A stretch of DNA of 64,000 bases, from contig NZ_CP155073.1 of the NCBI RefSeq assembly GCF_039621805.1, positions 930,001-994,000 on the forward strand, in the 5' to 3' direction. The notes beneath the pieces were generated by a model. It had not been told where the DNA came from, searched no databases, and saw nothing but the letters and a program-made list of their open reading frames with translations. This DNA comes from Paraburkholderia sp. PREW-6R. GTDB taxonomy: Bacteria > Pseudomonadota > Gammaproteobacteria > Burkholderiales > Burkholderiaceae. This document shows, piece by piece, positions 54,214 through 62,772 of this stretch. Made by a program: the position numbers and the translations under genes. Numbering within the stretch: position 1 is the first letter of the stretch; each line of letters opens with the position of its first letter.

Positions 54214-56771
54214 CGCGCCGCCTGTGCAGGCTTGGCCGCCGGGGGTGCGGGCGCCGCGGGTCGCGCCGCTTTCCCATCCGTGCACGTCAGTGGGCCGATG
54301 GTCGGCAGCGAGCCGTTGGCGGGCCGCTCGTAGGTGAACGCCACGCTGCAATGGGTCGCGCCGTAATCGACTTCCAGATGGTTGTCGCGCTGCAGGTTTT
54401 CGATGAAGGTCAAGCCGTCGTAGCCGACGATCGTCTCGCCGCCGCTTTCCACGTGACGCACACGCGAGCCGGGCGGCAGCAGCGTGCCGTCCGGCTCGCG
54501 CAGGATCACCGACGCGGCGCTGTAGCGCGTCATCCGAAAGCTCGCCATCACACCCGCGTGCGACTTCGGCACGAGGTCCATTGCCGTCGTCGCGATGCGC
54601 GCGTCCGCAGGCAGTTTCATGCTGTCGATCGACACCTGGTTGTGCTGGTACGCATTCAGGTCCGGAATCAGCAGATGGCCGCCGCCGTCCGTCGTGCCGA
54701 TCACGCGGTTCTCGTGCAGCACCGGCACGCCGGCGACGCCGTCGGTCGAGACCAGCGCGAAGCCGTCGTCGATCCGGCGCGACGGCAGCACGGTGTTGTC
54801 CATCAGCACCCATGCGCCCGTCGCGTCGAGCGACGCGCCCGCGTGGCGGTCGATATCCTGCACCTGCGCCGTCACTTCGCCGTATTTGCCGAGGTATTGC
54901 GCCTGCGCCTGCCGGTACGGCACCGAGCCCGCCCCGCCGGCCTGCACGCCCCAGCCCCAGCCGCCGGCGTAGTCGGGCGGACGCTGGGCGTTCACGTTGT
55001 AGGTGGACTGGCCGTTCTGGCGGCCCACGCTCGCATTGATCGCGGTGTTGTTGCCAAGGCCGAAGCTCGCGGTGACGAAGACGCCTTGCGCATCGTGTTG
55101 CAGGAAGTCTTTGTACGTGCTGAACGTCAGCGAGGCCAGATTGCCGAAATTCAGCGTGTACGACAACGAACCGATGCGTGACGCCGGAACGCCGGGGAAC
55201 CGGTAGCCGATATAACTGAGCGACAAGGTCTGGCGGCTGAAAAAGGGCAGCGCAAGCGTCACGCGGTCGGTGGCGGTGGGCACCGGCGTGCCGTCGCGCG
55301 CGGCCAGATCGCCGTAATTGCCGTAGGCGCGCAGCGTTTGCGCATCGATCGAGAAATGTGGTTCGATCAGTTGATAACCGATGCCGGCCTGCGTGCCCGT
55401 CAGCTTGCCCGCGCTCGCGGACAGCGAGCCGTTCACGACACCAGCCATGCCCATACGCACCAGCGCGCCCCCGCCCGCGTTGACGAGGCCGCCGGTCGCC
55501 TCCGCGTGGCCTTCGAGCGTCAGCGAATCGGTGACGCCGCGGCGCGCGGTCGCGCTCACGGCCGGCCGCGGATCGTAGGAGAACGAATCGATGCCATAGG
55601 CGCGCCGCAGGAAACCGGCTTCCAGCGAATAGCTCGACAGGCCCGCGGCCAGCATCCGCGTATCGACATAAAGCGGCAGCGACGCGGAAATCGTGCGGCC
55701 GAGCGCGTCGTGCGTGATGACCGTCGCTTCGCCCGCCCCGGTAATGCCCGGCACGTTGTTCACGATGAATGGCCCGCTCGGCACGTTGCCGGTGAACTGG
55801 CGCACGTTGTTCACGTACAGGTCCACCGCCGACGGCACCACGGCCGTGCCCGACAGCGCCTGCACCGGAAACGTGACGAGGTCGGGGCGCAGCGCGAAGT
55901 TGCTGCGCCACTGGAAACCCCCGATGCGGATCGAGCGGCTCCAGTCGAGCGACGACGAGATCGTGTCGCCGAATTGTGTCGTCGTGAGCGTGGCCGGATT
56001 CGACATGCTCCACGACGTGTCGTAGCGGATATAGCGGTGCAGGTCGCGATACAGGTACGCAATGCCGGTGTTGCTCAGCACGCCGGTCGGGTCGAAGTAG
56101 CGCTCCTCGCTCCAGAACGCGAACTGCGCGTTCGTGTCGGTTTGCGCGAATGCGTCGTAGTTGATCAGAAAGCCGCGCGAGGCCGTGGCGTTCGGCGTTT
56201 TCGTCAGCTCCCGGGTGTCGAACGTGTACGGTTTGCGAATCGCGTCGGGCACCAGCAGATCGATGCTTTGCCGGGCGGGATCGTACTGGTAGCGCAGGCC
56301 GGGAATCTGCGCGAGTTCGAGCTGCGCGGTGTCGGCGGCATGAAGCTTTTCCGTGTCGATGCCGATGTCGTTCAGGTCTTTCGCGTTCGCGCTGAGCCTG
56401 CCGTCGACGTCGCGAAAGTGTGCGATCAGCGAAGTGCGTTGGCCATTGAGCATGACTTCCAGATACAGGTCACGGCCCGTGACGGAGGCCGATGTGCGTT
56501 GAAGTGCGGCGCGCGCGGCGACGCTCGCGCCTCCACCGAGATCGACGCCGCGCTGTTGTGCCGCCGTGGCATCCACTGGCCAGCCGGCGGCTGCCGCAGG
56601 GGTGCCCGCGGTCGCACGGTCCGGCGCCGCGAGCGTGTCCACGCCGCTGTCCGCGAAGCGCATCGGCGTCTGGGCGTGCGCCCGCTCCACGCCGAACAGG
56701 CCCAACATTGCCGCGAGCGCGATGGCACGCGGCGGCCATCCATGCCGTTTTCGCCGTCCTGTCATTCTCAT
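54210..56771 (-). CDS. outer-membrane usher of a chaperone-usher pilus
   Basis: 853 residues. The usher forms the outer-membrane pore through which subunits are assembled. After a signal peptide ending near AHAQ (residue ~34) comes the N-terminal chaperone-subunit binding domain (LYLEVMLNGQRTSLIAHF), a long beta-barrel region rich in Tyr/Gly strands and the plug domain (DLYVNNVRQFTGNVPSGPFIVNNVPG), ending with C-terminal domains (GYDGLTFIENLQRDNHLEVDYG). It is somewhat diverged from PapC but matches the Csu/SCPU-associated group. It sits between the chaperone gene (118 bases upstream) and the tip-subunit gene (overlapping). Confidence 0.92.
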   Translation of the reverse strand: MRMTGRRKRHGWPPRAIALAAMLGLFGVERAHAQTPMRFADSGVDTLAAPDRATAGTPAAAAGWPVDATAAQQRGVDLGGGASVAARAALQRTSASVTGRDLYLEVMLNGQRTSLIAHFRDVDGRLSANAKDLNDIGIDTEKLHAADTAQLELAQIPGLRYQYDPARQSIDLLVPDAIRKPYTFDTRELTKTPNATASRGFLINYDAFAQTDTNAQFAFWSEERYFDPTGVLSNTGIAYLYRDLHRYIRYDTSWSMSNPATLTTTQFGDTISSSLDWSRSIRIGGFQWRSNFALRPDLVTFPVQALSGTAVVPSAVDLYVNNVRQFTGNVPSGPFIVNNVPGITGAGEATVITHDALGRTISASLPLYVDTRMLAAGLSSYSLEAGFLRRAYGIDSFSYDPRPAVSATARRGVTDSLTLEGHAEATGGLVNAGGGALVRMGMAGVVNGSLSASAGKLTGTQAGIGYQLIEPHFSIDAQTLRAYGNYGDLAARDGTPVPTATDRVTLALPFFSRQTLSLSYIGYRFPGVPASRIGSLSYTLNFGNLASLTFSTYKDFLQHDAQGVFVTASFGLGNNTAINASVGRQNGQSTYNVNAQRPPDYAGGWGWGVQAGGAGSVPYRQAQAQYLGKYGEVTAQVQDIDRHAGASLDATGAWVLMDNTVLPSRRIDDGFALVSTDGVAGVPVLHENRVIGTTDGGGHLLIPDLNAYQHNQVSIDSMKLPADARIATTAMDLVPKSHAGVMASFRMTRYSAASVILREPDGTLLPPGSRVRHVESGGETIVGYDGLTFIENLQRDNHLEVDYGATHCSVAFTYERPANGSLPTIGPLTCTDGKAARPAAPAPPAAKPAQAAR

Positions 56772-56889
56772 TGATTGCGTGGCGATGCATCGTGTCGATT
56801 CCCTGCGGCCGTGCCGGATTCATGCGTTGCCGGACGCGCTTCGCTGCGCCGTTGTATCGCCGCAGCATGGCCGCCTGCCGCCTCGAGGG

Positions 56890-57624
56890 TCAGTCCACAT
56901 CGACGGCGGACTCGGCGGGCAGCGAATTCACCGACGCGCGCACCTTCAGCGGACCGCCTTGCGCGACGTTGTCCGGCAGCGTGACTGTCCAGTGACGTCC
57001 GCGGCCGGCGAGTGCATACCCGAGCAGCCCCTTGTTGATCGGGTAGGCGTTGCCTGCGGCGTCGATCAGTTGCACGGCCGCGATCTGCGCGCGTTTTCTG
57101 CCCGAGTTGTCGACGCGCAGCATCCAGCTTTGCGCGCCGCGCGACAGATGCCATGCGAGCTTCGGCTGGCCGATGTCGACGGCAGGCTCGACAAATACCG
57201 GCACTGAATAGCGCAACCGGATCGTCACGCCGCTGGATGGCGCGGTGTCGGGTTCGGGCAACTCGTCGATCAGCACGCGATAGCTCTGCTCGACGCCGGA
57301 CGGCGCGGGCGCGGTGCGCACGAGCCGCACGAGCTGGTCGCCACGCCCGGCGATCTGGATGAGCGGCGGACTGGCCACGACGTCCTGAGTCGGCGAAAGC
57401 GCGTCGTCACCGTTAGCCTGGTCCCAGCGGAACACGCGGACCTGGCCGAACAGCGGCTTCTCGCCGGGATTCTTCAGCGTGATGCCGGTGGCGTTCGCGT
57501 CCGCCGACATATCGACCATCACCGGCGAGATCTGCAGCGTTGCGGCGTGGGCGCGAGCGGCTAGGAGTCCGCACGCGAAAAGCATGGCGGCCGCGCGCCG
57601 CACGGTTTTGCCGGCCCGGCGCAT
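56890..57624 (-). CDS. periplasmic pilus chaperone (PapD-like)
   Basis: 244 residues. A signal peptide ends near ARAHA (residue ~28). Two immunoglobulin-like domains follow: LQISPVMVDMSADANATGITLKNPGEKPLFGQVRVFRWD (the G1-strand-lending domain 1 signature) with QLVRLVRTAP, then YRVLIDELPEP (the family's 'Y.R..l.E.P' motif), and domain 2 starting IRLRYSVPVFVEP. It delivers subunits to the usher. It begins eight bases after the stop of the major-subunit gene. The start at 57624 is at the signal peptide; the longer frame overlaps the subunit gene. Confidence 0.92.
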   Translation of the reverse strand: MRRAGKTVRRAAAMLFACGLLAARAHAATLQISPVMVDMSADANATGITLKNPGEKPLFGQVRVFRWDQANGDDALSPTQDVVASPPLIQIAGRGDQLVRLVRTAPAPSGVEQSYRVLIDELPEPDTAPSSGVTIRLRYSVPVFVEPAVDIGQPKLAWHLSRGAQSWMLRVDNSGRKRAQIAAVQLIDAAGNAYPINKGLLGYALAGRGRHWTVTLPDNVAQGGPLKVRASVNSLPAESAVDVD

Positions 57625-57632
57625 GGCGCTTG

Positions 57633-58157
57633 TCAAAAGTAGACCGTGGCGGTGACGGTGGTCTGGTAGGTGTCGGGCCGGGGCGTGGTCTGCGCGGGCA
57701 CCTGGCCGTACACGACGATCGACTGCGCCGAGCCGCTGCCCGTGCCGCTGACCGTGTTGGTGCCCTGTGTGTTGCCCCACGTCACGGTATGGCCGGCGTC
57801 CTGATACAGATTGAAGCCGACCGTGGTCGCCGTGTTGCCGGTGGCGGTGCCGGCCATCAGGCGGTTGGTGACCGTCGAGCCGGTGACGGTGCCCGCGTCG
57901 AGCCCGACGTTATACGGTGTGGTGTTCGTGCAGGTGACCGCCACGGTGGTCTGCTGGTTGATGGCGTTCGCGAGCACGCCGTTGCTGCCGAAATTGAGCG
58001 GATTCGCGCTGATCGAGCAGTTGGCAGCCAGAGTGAGCGTGACGGTGAAGGTGGCCGTAGCGGTGCCGTTCGAATAAGTGGCAGCGCCCGCGAGTTGCAG
58101 CGGCAAGCCGAACATCAAGGCGAGGACGACGCTGGACGACAGTACTTTTCTTTTCAT
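57633..58157 (-). CDS. spore-coat-U (SCPU) pilin subunit
   Basis: 174 residues. A signal peptide ends near AGAA (residue ~27). The single SCPU domain has NCSISANPLNFGSNGVLA with its Cys, VTCTNTTPYNVGLDAG, FNLYQDAGHTVTWGNT, and a C-terminal strand PDTYQTTVTATVYF. This is the CsuA/B-type major subunit. GAGAGG lies before the tandem ATGs (58160 and 58157); the second has the better spacing. It is the first gene of the minus-strand operon subunit-chaperone-usher-tip, which should build a thin Csu-like adhesive pilus important for surface attachment. Confidence 0.9.
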   Translation of the reverse strand: MKRKVLSSSVVLALMFGLPLQLAGAATYSNGTATATFTVTLTLAANCSISANPLNFGSNGVLANAINQQTTVAVTCTNTTPYNVGLDAGTVTGSTVTNRLMAGTATGNTATTVGFNLYQDAGHTVTWGNTQGTNTVSGTGSGSAQSIVVYGQVPAQTTPRPDTYQTTVTATVYF

Positions 58158-58938
58158 CATAAACCTCTCAGGCCGACGCAATTCCGGGCTGCCGGATGCG
58201 TTCATTATGTGAATTGAATATTGTGCGTTCGAATGGAAATGGCGAGGTCAATTGAAGTAAATCAAATACCTATTAGTGTGTTATGTAATTGACATCAAAT
58301 CCAATCGGTGAAATGAGTCTACACATTCTTTCTTTCTCCTACAAATAATTACGGTGGATCCGGTTATGTTCGAAAGTACCTTGCGCAGGGCGACGAGCGC
58401 GGTCTAAAGCGCTGGTTACGCAAATATTGCTTTACCTTGAATTGATGAGAATAGGGGCGGCCTGGATTTATTTCCGAAACTAATGGAAAGAGAACGCAGC
58501 CTGATGATCTGCGAGGAATAAATATGCAAAAAGAATAATAGTCGATGCGGAGAGCACGCAACGAATCTGTCGGAGCGATCGGTTCCGAAATTGACTAAGC
58601 CGATAAAAGAGAAACGCGGCTGATCTCGGCAAATGTTCTTAATGCCAATGGTTGCAGCCGCGATTCCCGATGGCTTCATTATGGCGCCGCGTCTGCGCCC
58701 AATGCCTATGCATCGCTTCCCGCGCGTCGCTCGCCGCGAAACGCCCATTCAAGCGCGGCGATATCCAGCTTGACCATGCTCATCATGGCCTTCACTGCGC
58801 GGCTTCTTCCGTATGGCCCGCATGGCGATCGAACTAGAGGCACAGTGCGATCTCCGGCTTATGAAGTCCCTCGTGGCCGGAGAGCGCCGAAAAAAGCGCA
58901 GCCAGAAAGCGCTAGCACCAGACGCGCGGATCACCGCA
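58158..58938. other. AT-rich leader of the pilus operon and decayed coding remnant
   Basis: 781 bases without an intact gene. From about 58200 to 58640 the composition drops well below that of the rest of the window, with A/T runs such as ATTAGTGTGTTATGTAATTG. This presumably holds the pilus operon promoter and regulator sites; I could not place convincing boxes. Between 58706 and 58798 lies a VOC-type C-terminal remnant. The rest is ordinary GC-rich sequence. Confidence 0.6.
58706..58798 (-). pseudogene. remnant of a VOC-family protein C-terminus
   Basis: The minus strand reads AVKAMMSMVKLDIAALEWAF, then 11 more residues and a TAG. This 'xxAMMxMxKLDIAALExA' ending is the characteristic tail of PhnB/3-demethylubiquinone-like VOC proteins, yet the sequence upstream of it in that frame shows no VOC domain. 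It lies about 140 bases past the stop of an intact VOC gene on the same strand, whose own C-terminus is different. I read it as the tail of a decayed or deleted second VOC gene. Confidence 0.5.
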
Positions 58939-59424
58939 TTACTGCTCGCCGCACTGCGTGTTCTGCATGTTCTGCATCGCCTGCTGCATGTCTTCCGCAC
59001 TGACTTCGCGCTTGTGCGTGGCAAGCGACCAGCAATGCCCGAACGGGTCCGTCAACTGGCCGTAGCGGTCGCCCCAGAACATGTCGGTGACCGGCATGCG
59101 CACGGTGGCGCCGGCGTCGACCGCCTGCTTGAAGCGCGCGTCCACGTCTTCGACATAGTGGTGGATGAAGACGGGCGTGCCCTTGAGCGTGATGGGACCG
59201 AGGCTATGATGCTCGGGCCATTCGTCGGTCAGCATCAGCATCGAGTCGCCGATCTTCAGACACGCGTGCATGACCTTGCCGCCCGGCCCCGGCAAACGGA
59301 TCTGCTCGACTGCATTAAACGCATTTTTATAGAACTCGATGGCTTCGGCGGCGTTTGCACAAATCAGATACGGCGTGAGCGAATGCATGCCTTCCGGAAT
59401 CGGTTTGACAGCAGGACTGGACAT
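58939..59424 (-). CDS. VOC-family (glyoxalase/PhnB-like) protein
   Basis: 161 residues, one vicinal-oxygen-chelate domain of the PhnB/YdeE-like group: SLTPYLICANAAEAIEFYKNAF at the start, RLPGPGGKVMHACLKIGDSMLML, VFIHHYVEDVDARFKQAVDAGATV and the final DMFWGDRYGQLTDPFGHCWSLATH, a well-known signature. Metal-ligand positions (His, Glu) are partly conserved. A Met/Gln/Asn-rich tail follows (AMQNMQNTQ). Family members are usually of unknown function. It is monocistronic and adjacent to a fragment of a second VOC gene. Confidence 0.9.
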   Translation of the reverse strand: MSSPAVKPIPEGMHSLTPYLICANAAEAIEFYKNAFNAVEQIRLPGPGGKVMHACLKIGDSMLMLTDEWPEHHSLGPITLKGTPVFIHHYVEDVDARFKQAVDAGATVRMPVTDMFWGDRYGQLTDPFGHCWSLATHKREVSAEDMQQAMQNMQNTQCGEQ

Positions 59425-59564
59425 GAGGGCGTCTCCCGTGTGATGAACGTTCGTGAGCTGAAAAGCCGGCTCGCGTGAGCCGGGTCTTCCACATTAGTGA
59501 GCCGGGTCTTCCACATTACGACGAACACGCGGTCGCCGGATCGACACCGCGGGAAAAATATTTT

Positions 59565-61229
59565 TTAGCCGGCCGGATTCTCGTCGTCCTGCGGCGCTGG
59601 AGTCGCCGGAGTCGCGGTTGACCCCGGTGCGGACGCAGGCACAGGCGTCGCGGCACGGGTCGGTGCGCCGAGTATGCTGAGCTGGAAAATGCGTGTGCCG
59701 GCGAGCGATTGCAGCGTCGCGTCTTCCGGGATGTGCTCGAAGAGCGGCAGGATCACCGAGCCGCCGATCACGGCGCGGCGGCTGTCGTCGGCCGGGCGCA
59801 GGCCCCACACATCCTGATAGACGACCGGCAGGGCCACGCCGTTGCGCATGGTATTGCCGATGTAGAGCATCACATGGCCGCCGATGTAGATCAGCGTGCG
59901 CATGGGCTCGCCATGCTGCGCGAGATAGTCGAGCCGTTGCGCGGGACTCGACGACGACAGGTCGATCATGCGCCCGGCGCTCATCTGCGTGGACGAATGG
60001 CGCGGCAGCCAGACGCCGAACACCGCGAAAATGCTCTGCAGTTCGGACGAGCAGTCGTTATACAGGCCGCTGTTACCCCAGCCGTATGGGCGGCCGATCA
60101 GCGTTTTCATCAGCATCGCGAGATGGCGCGGCGTGGCTGCGAGCGGGGCCGGCGCGATCTGCGTCGGGCTGAGTTCGGCGCTGCGCATGAGCGCGTCGCC
60201 GTCGGCGCCGCGAGCGGGCACGAGCACGGTGATTCGCCCGGCCGGCCCCGTTCCCGCGCTGCCGCCCACGAGCGGCAATAGCGTGCCGGCCGGCGCGTCG
60301 AAGCGGAATACGCCTCGGCTATCCGTCACCGGCGCCAGGGCCACTGTTACCGCGCCGAGCGATCGGGCCGTCGCGGCGCGCCAGGTGTCGACGAAACGCG
60401 CGTCGGTCATCGCCAAGCCTTCGCTGCGCACCCAGCCTTGCACGTCGGGCGTCTGCACGTAGCGCCATGCGCCATCGGCGCTGCTGCCGAGCACATACAG
60501 CGGCGTGCCGGGGCGCGTCGCGGAGATTTGCAGGTTGTCGAATGGATAGCCCTCACCGGCCAGACGACGGTCATAGAAAGAAGGGTCGGTGGTCGGCAAC
60601 TCGCGCACCATCAGGCTCGTCGTCGCAATTGCGCGCTGCTGCGGCCGGTACGTGGCGTCCCGCGTGAACTGGTCGACGCTCATGTTGCGCGCGATGGCGT
60701 CGATCCAGGCCTTGTCGTGCGGACGAAAGTTCTCGCCGTAACCCAGCTCATCGCCGCTTTTGCCGGTGTTGTCGTACCTGGCGAGACGCCGCTGCTGCAA
60801 CCCGGCAATGTCGACCCCTTGCTGACAATAAACCTGGCCCGCCACAAAGGCCGCATTCCACGGCGACGGCGCGCCGCTGCCGGTGCCAAAATAACGCGCA
60901 TAGAGCGCGCGAAACTGGGCACGCTGGTCGTCGGCGCTGAGGAACGGCTTGTCGTAGTCGGCGCTGTCGGGGTCGAGCCAGTGATCGACGTTCTGATCGT
61001 AGTTGGCGATCGGGAACAGCGTGACCGTATCGGCGGCCGCATGGGTGTCGCGAGGCGGGCCGGGATTGCTGCACGCACACAGCGCAACAGCGGCGAGCGC
61101 GGCGGCGGCCGTTGCACACACGCGGCGTAGGAGCCGCCGGACGGCGCTCAGGCGGGACGGACAGATCTGGCGGGTCGCGGGGATCAGCTGGATCGGGCGG
61201 ATCAGGCGGACAGGAACGGCAACGGGCAT
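59565..61229 (-). CDS. SH3/NlpC-P60 lipoprotein, cell-wall hydrolase type
   Basis: 554 residues from the ATG at 61229. The N-terminus has a hydrophobic stretch ending in ALCACS, a lipobox-like site (Cys ~51). SH3-type domains follow (SLMVRELPTTDPSFYDRRLAGEGYPFDNLQ and WRYVQTPDVQGWVRSEGL). An NlpC/P60 peptidase domain has its Cys in LYNDCSSELQSIFAVFG and its His in YIGGHVMLYIG. It should cleave stem peptides of peptidoglycan in the periplasm. The frame stays open upstream through a 15-base repeat encoding LLFAV repeats, so the true start is uncertain. A Pro/Ala/Thr-rich tail ends the protein. Confidence 0.83.
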   Translation of the reverse strand: MPVAVPVRLIRPIQLIPATRQICPSRLSAVRRLLRRVCATAAAALAAVALCACSNPGPPRDTHAAADTVTLFPIANYDQNVDHWLDPDSADYDKPFLSADDQRAQFRALYARYFGTGSGAPSPWNAAFVAGQVYCQQGVDIAGLQQRRLARYDNTGKSGDELGYGENFRPHDKAWIDAIARNMSVDQFTRDATYRPQQRAIATTSLMVRELPTTDPSFYDRRLAGEGYPFDNLQISATRPGTPLYVLGSSADGAWRYVQTPDVQGWVRSEGLAMTDARFVDTWRAATARSLGAVTVALAPVTDSRGVFRFDAPAGTLLPLVGGSAGTGPAGRITVLVPARGADGDALMRSAELSPTQIAPAPLAATPRHLAMLMKTLIGRPYGWGNSGLYNDCSSELQSIFAVFGVWLPRHSSTQMSAGRMIDLSSSSPAQRLDYLAQHGEPMRTLIYIGGHVMLYIGNTMRNGVALPVVYQDVWGLRPADDSRRAVIGGSVILPLFEHIPEDATLQSLAGTRIFQLSILGAPTRAATPVPASAPGSTATPATPAPQDDENPAG

Positions 61230-61596
61230 GAAGTACGCGGCAGGAAAGTTCGAGGAAACACGGGTCCGGAGCACCACGGCAAAGAGCAGAACGGCAAAGA
61301 GCAGAACGGCAAAGAGCAAAGCGACTAAAAGCAAAGCGGCACGGAGCAAAACGTCACAGGCCAGAATGCGAGCTACGCTGGTACGGCTTTCGCGAATTGT
61401 GCCGCATTGTTGCGCGGGCGCTGTGTGATGCGGCCTCCCATCATAATGTTGATGTGGTTTCATTCGGGCCGAAGTGTCATTCCCGGCGGCGTCATACTGT
61501 CCGTATTCCGACGGGGCGCGCATGGCGCGCCTCGGCAATTGTCCAAACGCATCGCCTCGACGTCCTGCCACGGGGCAGGCATAACAGGAGAGCATC
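61230..61596. other. divergent interval with tandem repeat, NlpC-P60 gene / Mop gene
   Basis: 367 bases between divergent genes. It contains the 15-base tandem repeat at 61276-61350. No clear promoter boxes or gene were recognised. An ACAGGAGAG ribosome-binding site for the Mop gene lies at its right end. Confidence 0.5.
61276..61350. repeat. 15-base tandem repeat, five copies
   Basis: The unit ACGGCAAAGAGCAGA occurs twice exactly (61276-61290, 61291-61305), once with one change (61306-61320) and twice diverged (61321-61335, 61336-61350). Read on the minus strand in the frame of the downstream lipoprotein gene, it encodes repeated LLFAV, a hydrophobic segment. Confidence 0.88.
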
Positions 61597-62019
61597 ATGC
61601 AAACCAGCGCACGCAATCACTTTGCCGGCGAAATAATCGACGTCGAACATGGCGCCGTCAACGACGAAGTCACGCTGCGCACGCAGAACGGGCTGGAAAT
61701 CGTCGCGATCGTCACGCACGGCAGCGCCACCTCACTCGGCCTTGCGGCGGGCAAGAAAGCGTTCGCGCTCGTCAAGGCGTCGTCGGTAATCGTGATGGTC
61801 GACGTGACGGCGAACCAGGTGTCGGCGCGCAATTGCATCGCGGGCACGGTTTCGAGCATCACGAAAGGCGCGGTGAATGCCGAAGTAACGATCAGCGCAA
61901 ACGGCGCGCAGATCACGGCGATCATCACCCACGAAAGCGTGGAGCGCCTCGGGCTCACAGACGGTCACGCGGCAACGGCGATCTTCAAGGCGTCGAGCGT
62001 GATCATCGGCGTGGAATGA
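61597..62019 (+). CDS. tandem Mop (molybdate-binding) protein
   Basis: 140 residues made of two Mop/TOBE domains of ~70 residues: each starts SARN, then (F/I)AG(E/T), then GAVN(D/A)EVT and ends with AxxKASSVIxxV. The 'SARN-GxV..I..G.VN.EV....G...IVA.(I/V)T..S...LGL..G..(A)..(I/L)KASSV' pattern is the molybdopterin-binding protein (molbindin) signature. Two-domain molbindins assemble into rings that store or buffer molybdate in the cytoplasm. No molybdate transporter or cofactor gene is adjacent. An ACAGGAGAG site precedes the ATG. Confidence 0.93.
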   Translation: MQTSARNHFAGEIIDVEHGAVNDEVTLRTQNGLEIVAIVTHGSATSLGLAAGKKAFALVKASSVIVMVDVTANQVSARNCIAGTVSSITKGAVNAEVTISANGAQITAIITHESVERLGLTDGHAATAIFKASSVIIGVE

Positions 62020-62274
62020 CAGGGCAGTTCCGATGTATTGGGCCGCTGACGCGTAGTACTGGCCGCGGAATCCACGGGAAAAAGAGCAGCCTGTGCAAGG
62101 TGCGTGGCTTGACCCGGTCTGCTTCGGGCAGCATGGGTCTCATCGCACAAGTAAGCCGCCATGCATGAAGGCGCGATGACCCGACAAGCATGACCGGCGC
62201 CATGAACGAAACGGTCGCTTGCTTTACACTGCTTGCCTCACTGTTCTCTTTCCGCTTTTATCACGGACGCCGTC

Positions 62275-62772
62275 ATGTTCGAAGTCTCCTCCAACGCTCA
62301 TCTCTCCAAAGCCGCGCAGTACGAAGAACTGGTCGCGCAGGCGCGCTCGCTGCTCGCCGGTGAGGTCGACTGGATCGCCAATGCGGCGAATTTTTCGTCA
62401 TTCGTGTTTCATTCGCTCAGCGATCTGAACTGGGCCGGGTTCTATTTCCATGACGGCAAGGAACTGGTCGTCGGACCGTTTCAGGGCAAGCCTGCCTGCG
62501 TGCGAATTCCGCTTGGCAAAGGCGTATGCGGCACGGCCGCGCAGACGCGTCGGACGCAGGTCGTGCGTGACGTGCACGAATTTCCGGGCCACATCGCGTG
62601 CGATTCGGCGTCGCAGTCGGAAATCGTGGTGCCGCTCGTTTCCCCGGATGGCACGCTGATCGGCGTGTGGGACGTGGATAGCCCGGTGGTCGGGCGCTTC
62701 GACGAAGAGGACGCGAAGGGCATGGAAGCGCTGTGCGCGGTGTTCATCGAGGCAGCGCTGCCCCACGCGTGA
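62275..62772 (+). CDS. msrC: free methionine-R-sulfoxide reductase (GAF domain)
   Basis: 165 residues, one GAF domain. The enzyme reduces free L-methionine-(R)-sulfoxide with thioredoxin. The three redox-active cysteines are present with the family spacing: Cys75 (GKPACVRIP), Cys85 (GKGVCGTA) and Cys109 (HIACDSASQSEIVVPL), corresponding to positions 84, 94 and 118 of E. coli fRMsr. LNWAGFYFHDGKELVVGPFQG and LIGVWDVDSP complete the pattern. The start at 62275 matches the family N-terminus; the in-frame ATG at 62233 adds 14 unlikely residues. Confidence 0.95.
   Translation: MFEVSSNAHLSKAAQYEELVAQARSLLAGEVDWIANAANFSSFVFHSLSDLNWAGFYFHDGKELVVGPFQGKPACVRIPLGKGVCGTAAQTRRTQVVRDVHEFPGHIACDSASQSEIVVPLVSPDGTLIGVWDVDSPVVGRFDEEDAKGMEALCAVFIEAALPHA

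Noticed and set aside
53257..56013. 918-residue minus-strand open frame running through the usher gene into the tip-subunit gene
   Set aside because: Only its last 318 residues (the SCPU protein) are real; the rest is an out-of-frame reading of the usher gene.
58416..58748. 110-residue minus-strand frame in the AT-rich region
   Set aside because: No ribosome-binding site, no domain and an implausible mixture of residues; probably non-coding leader of the pilus operon.
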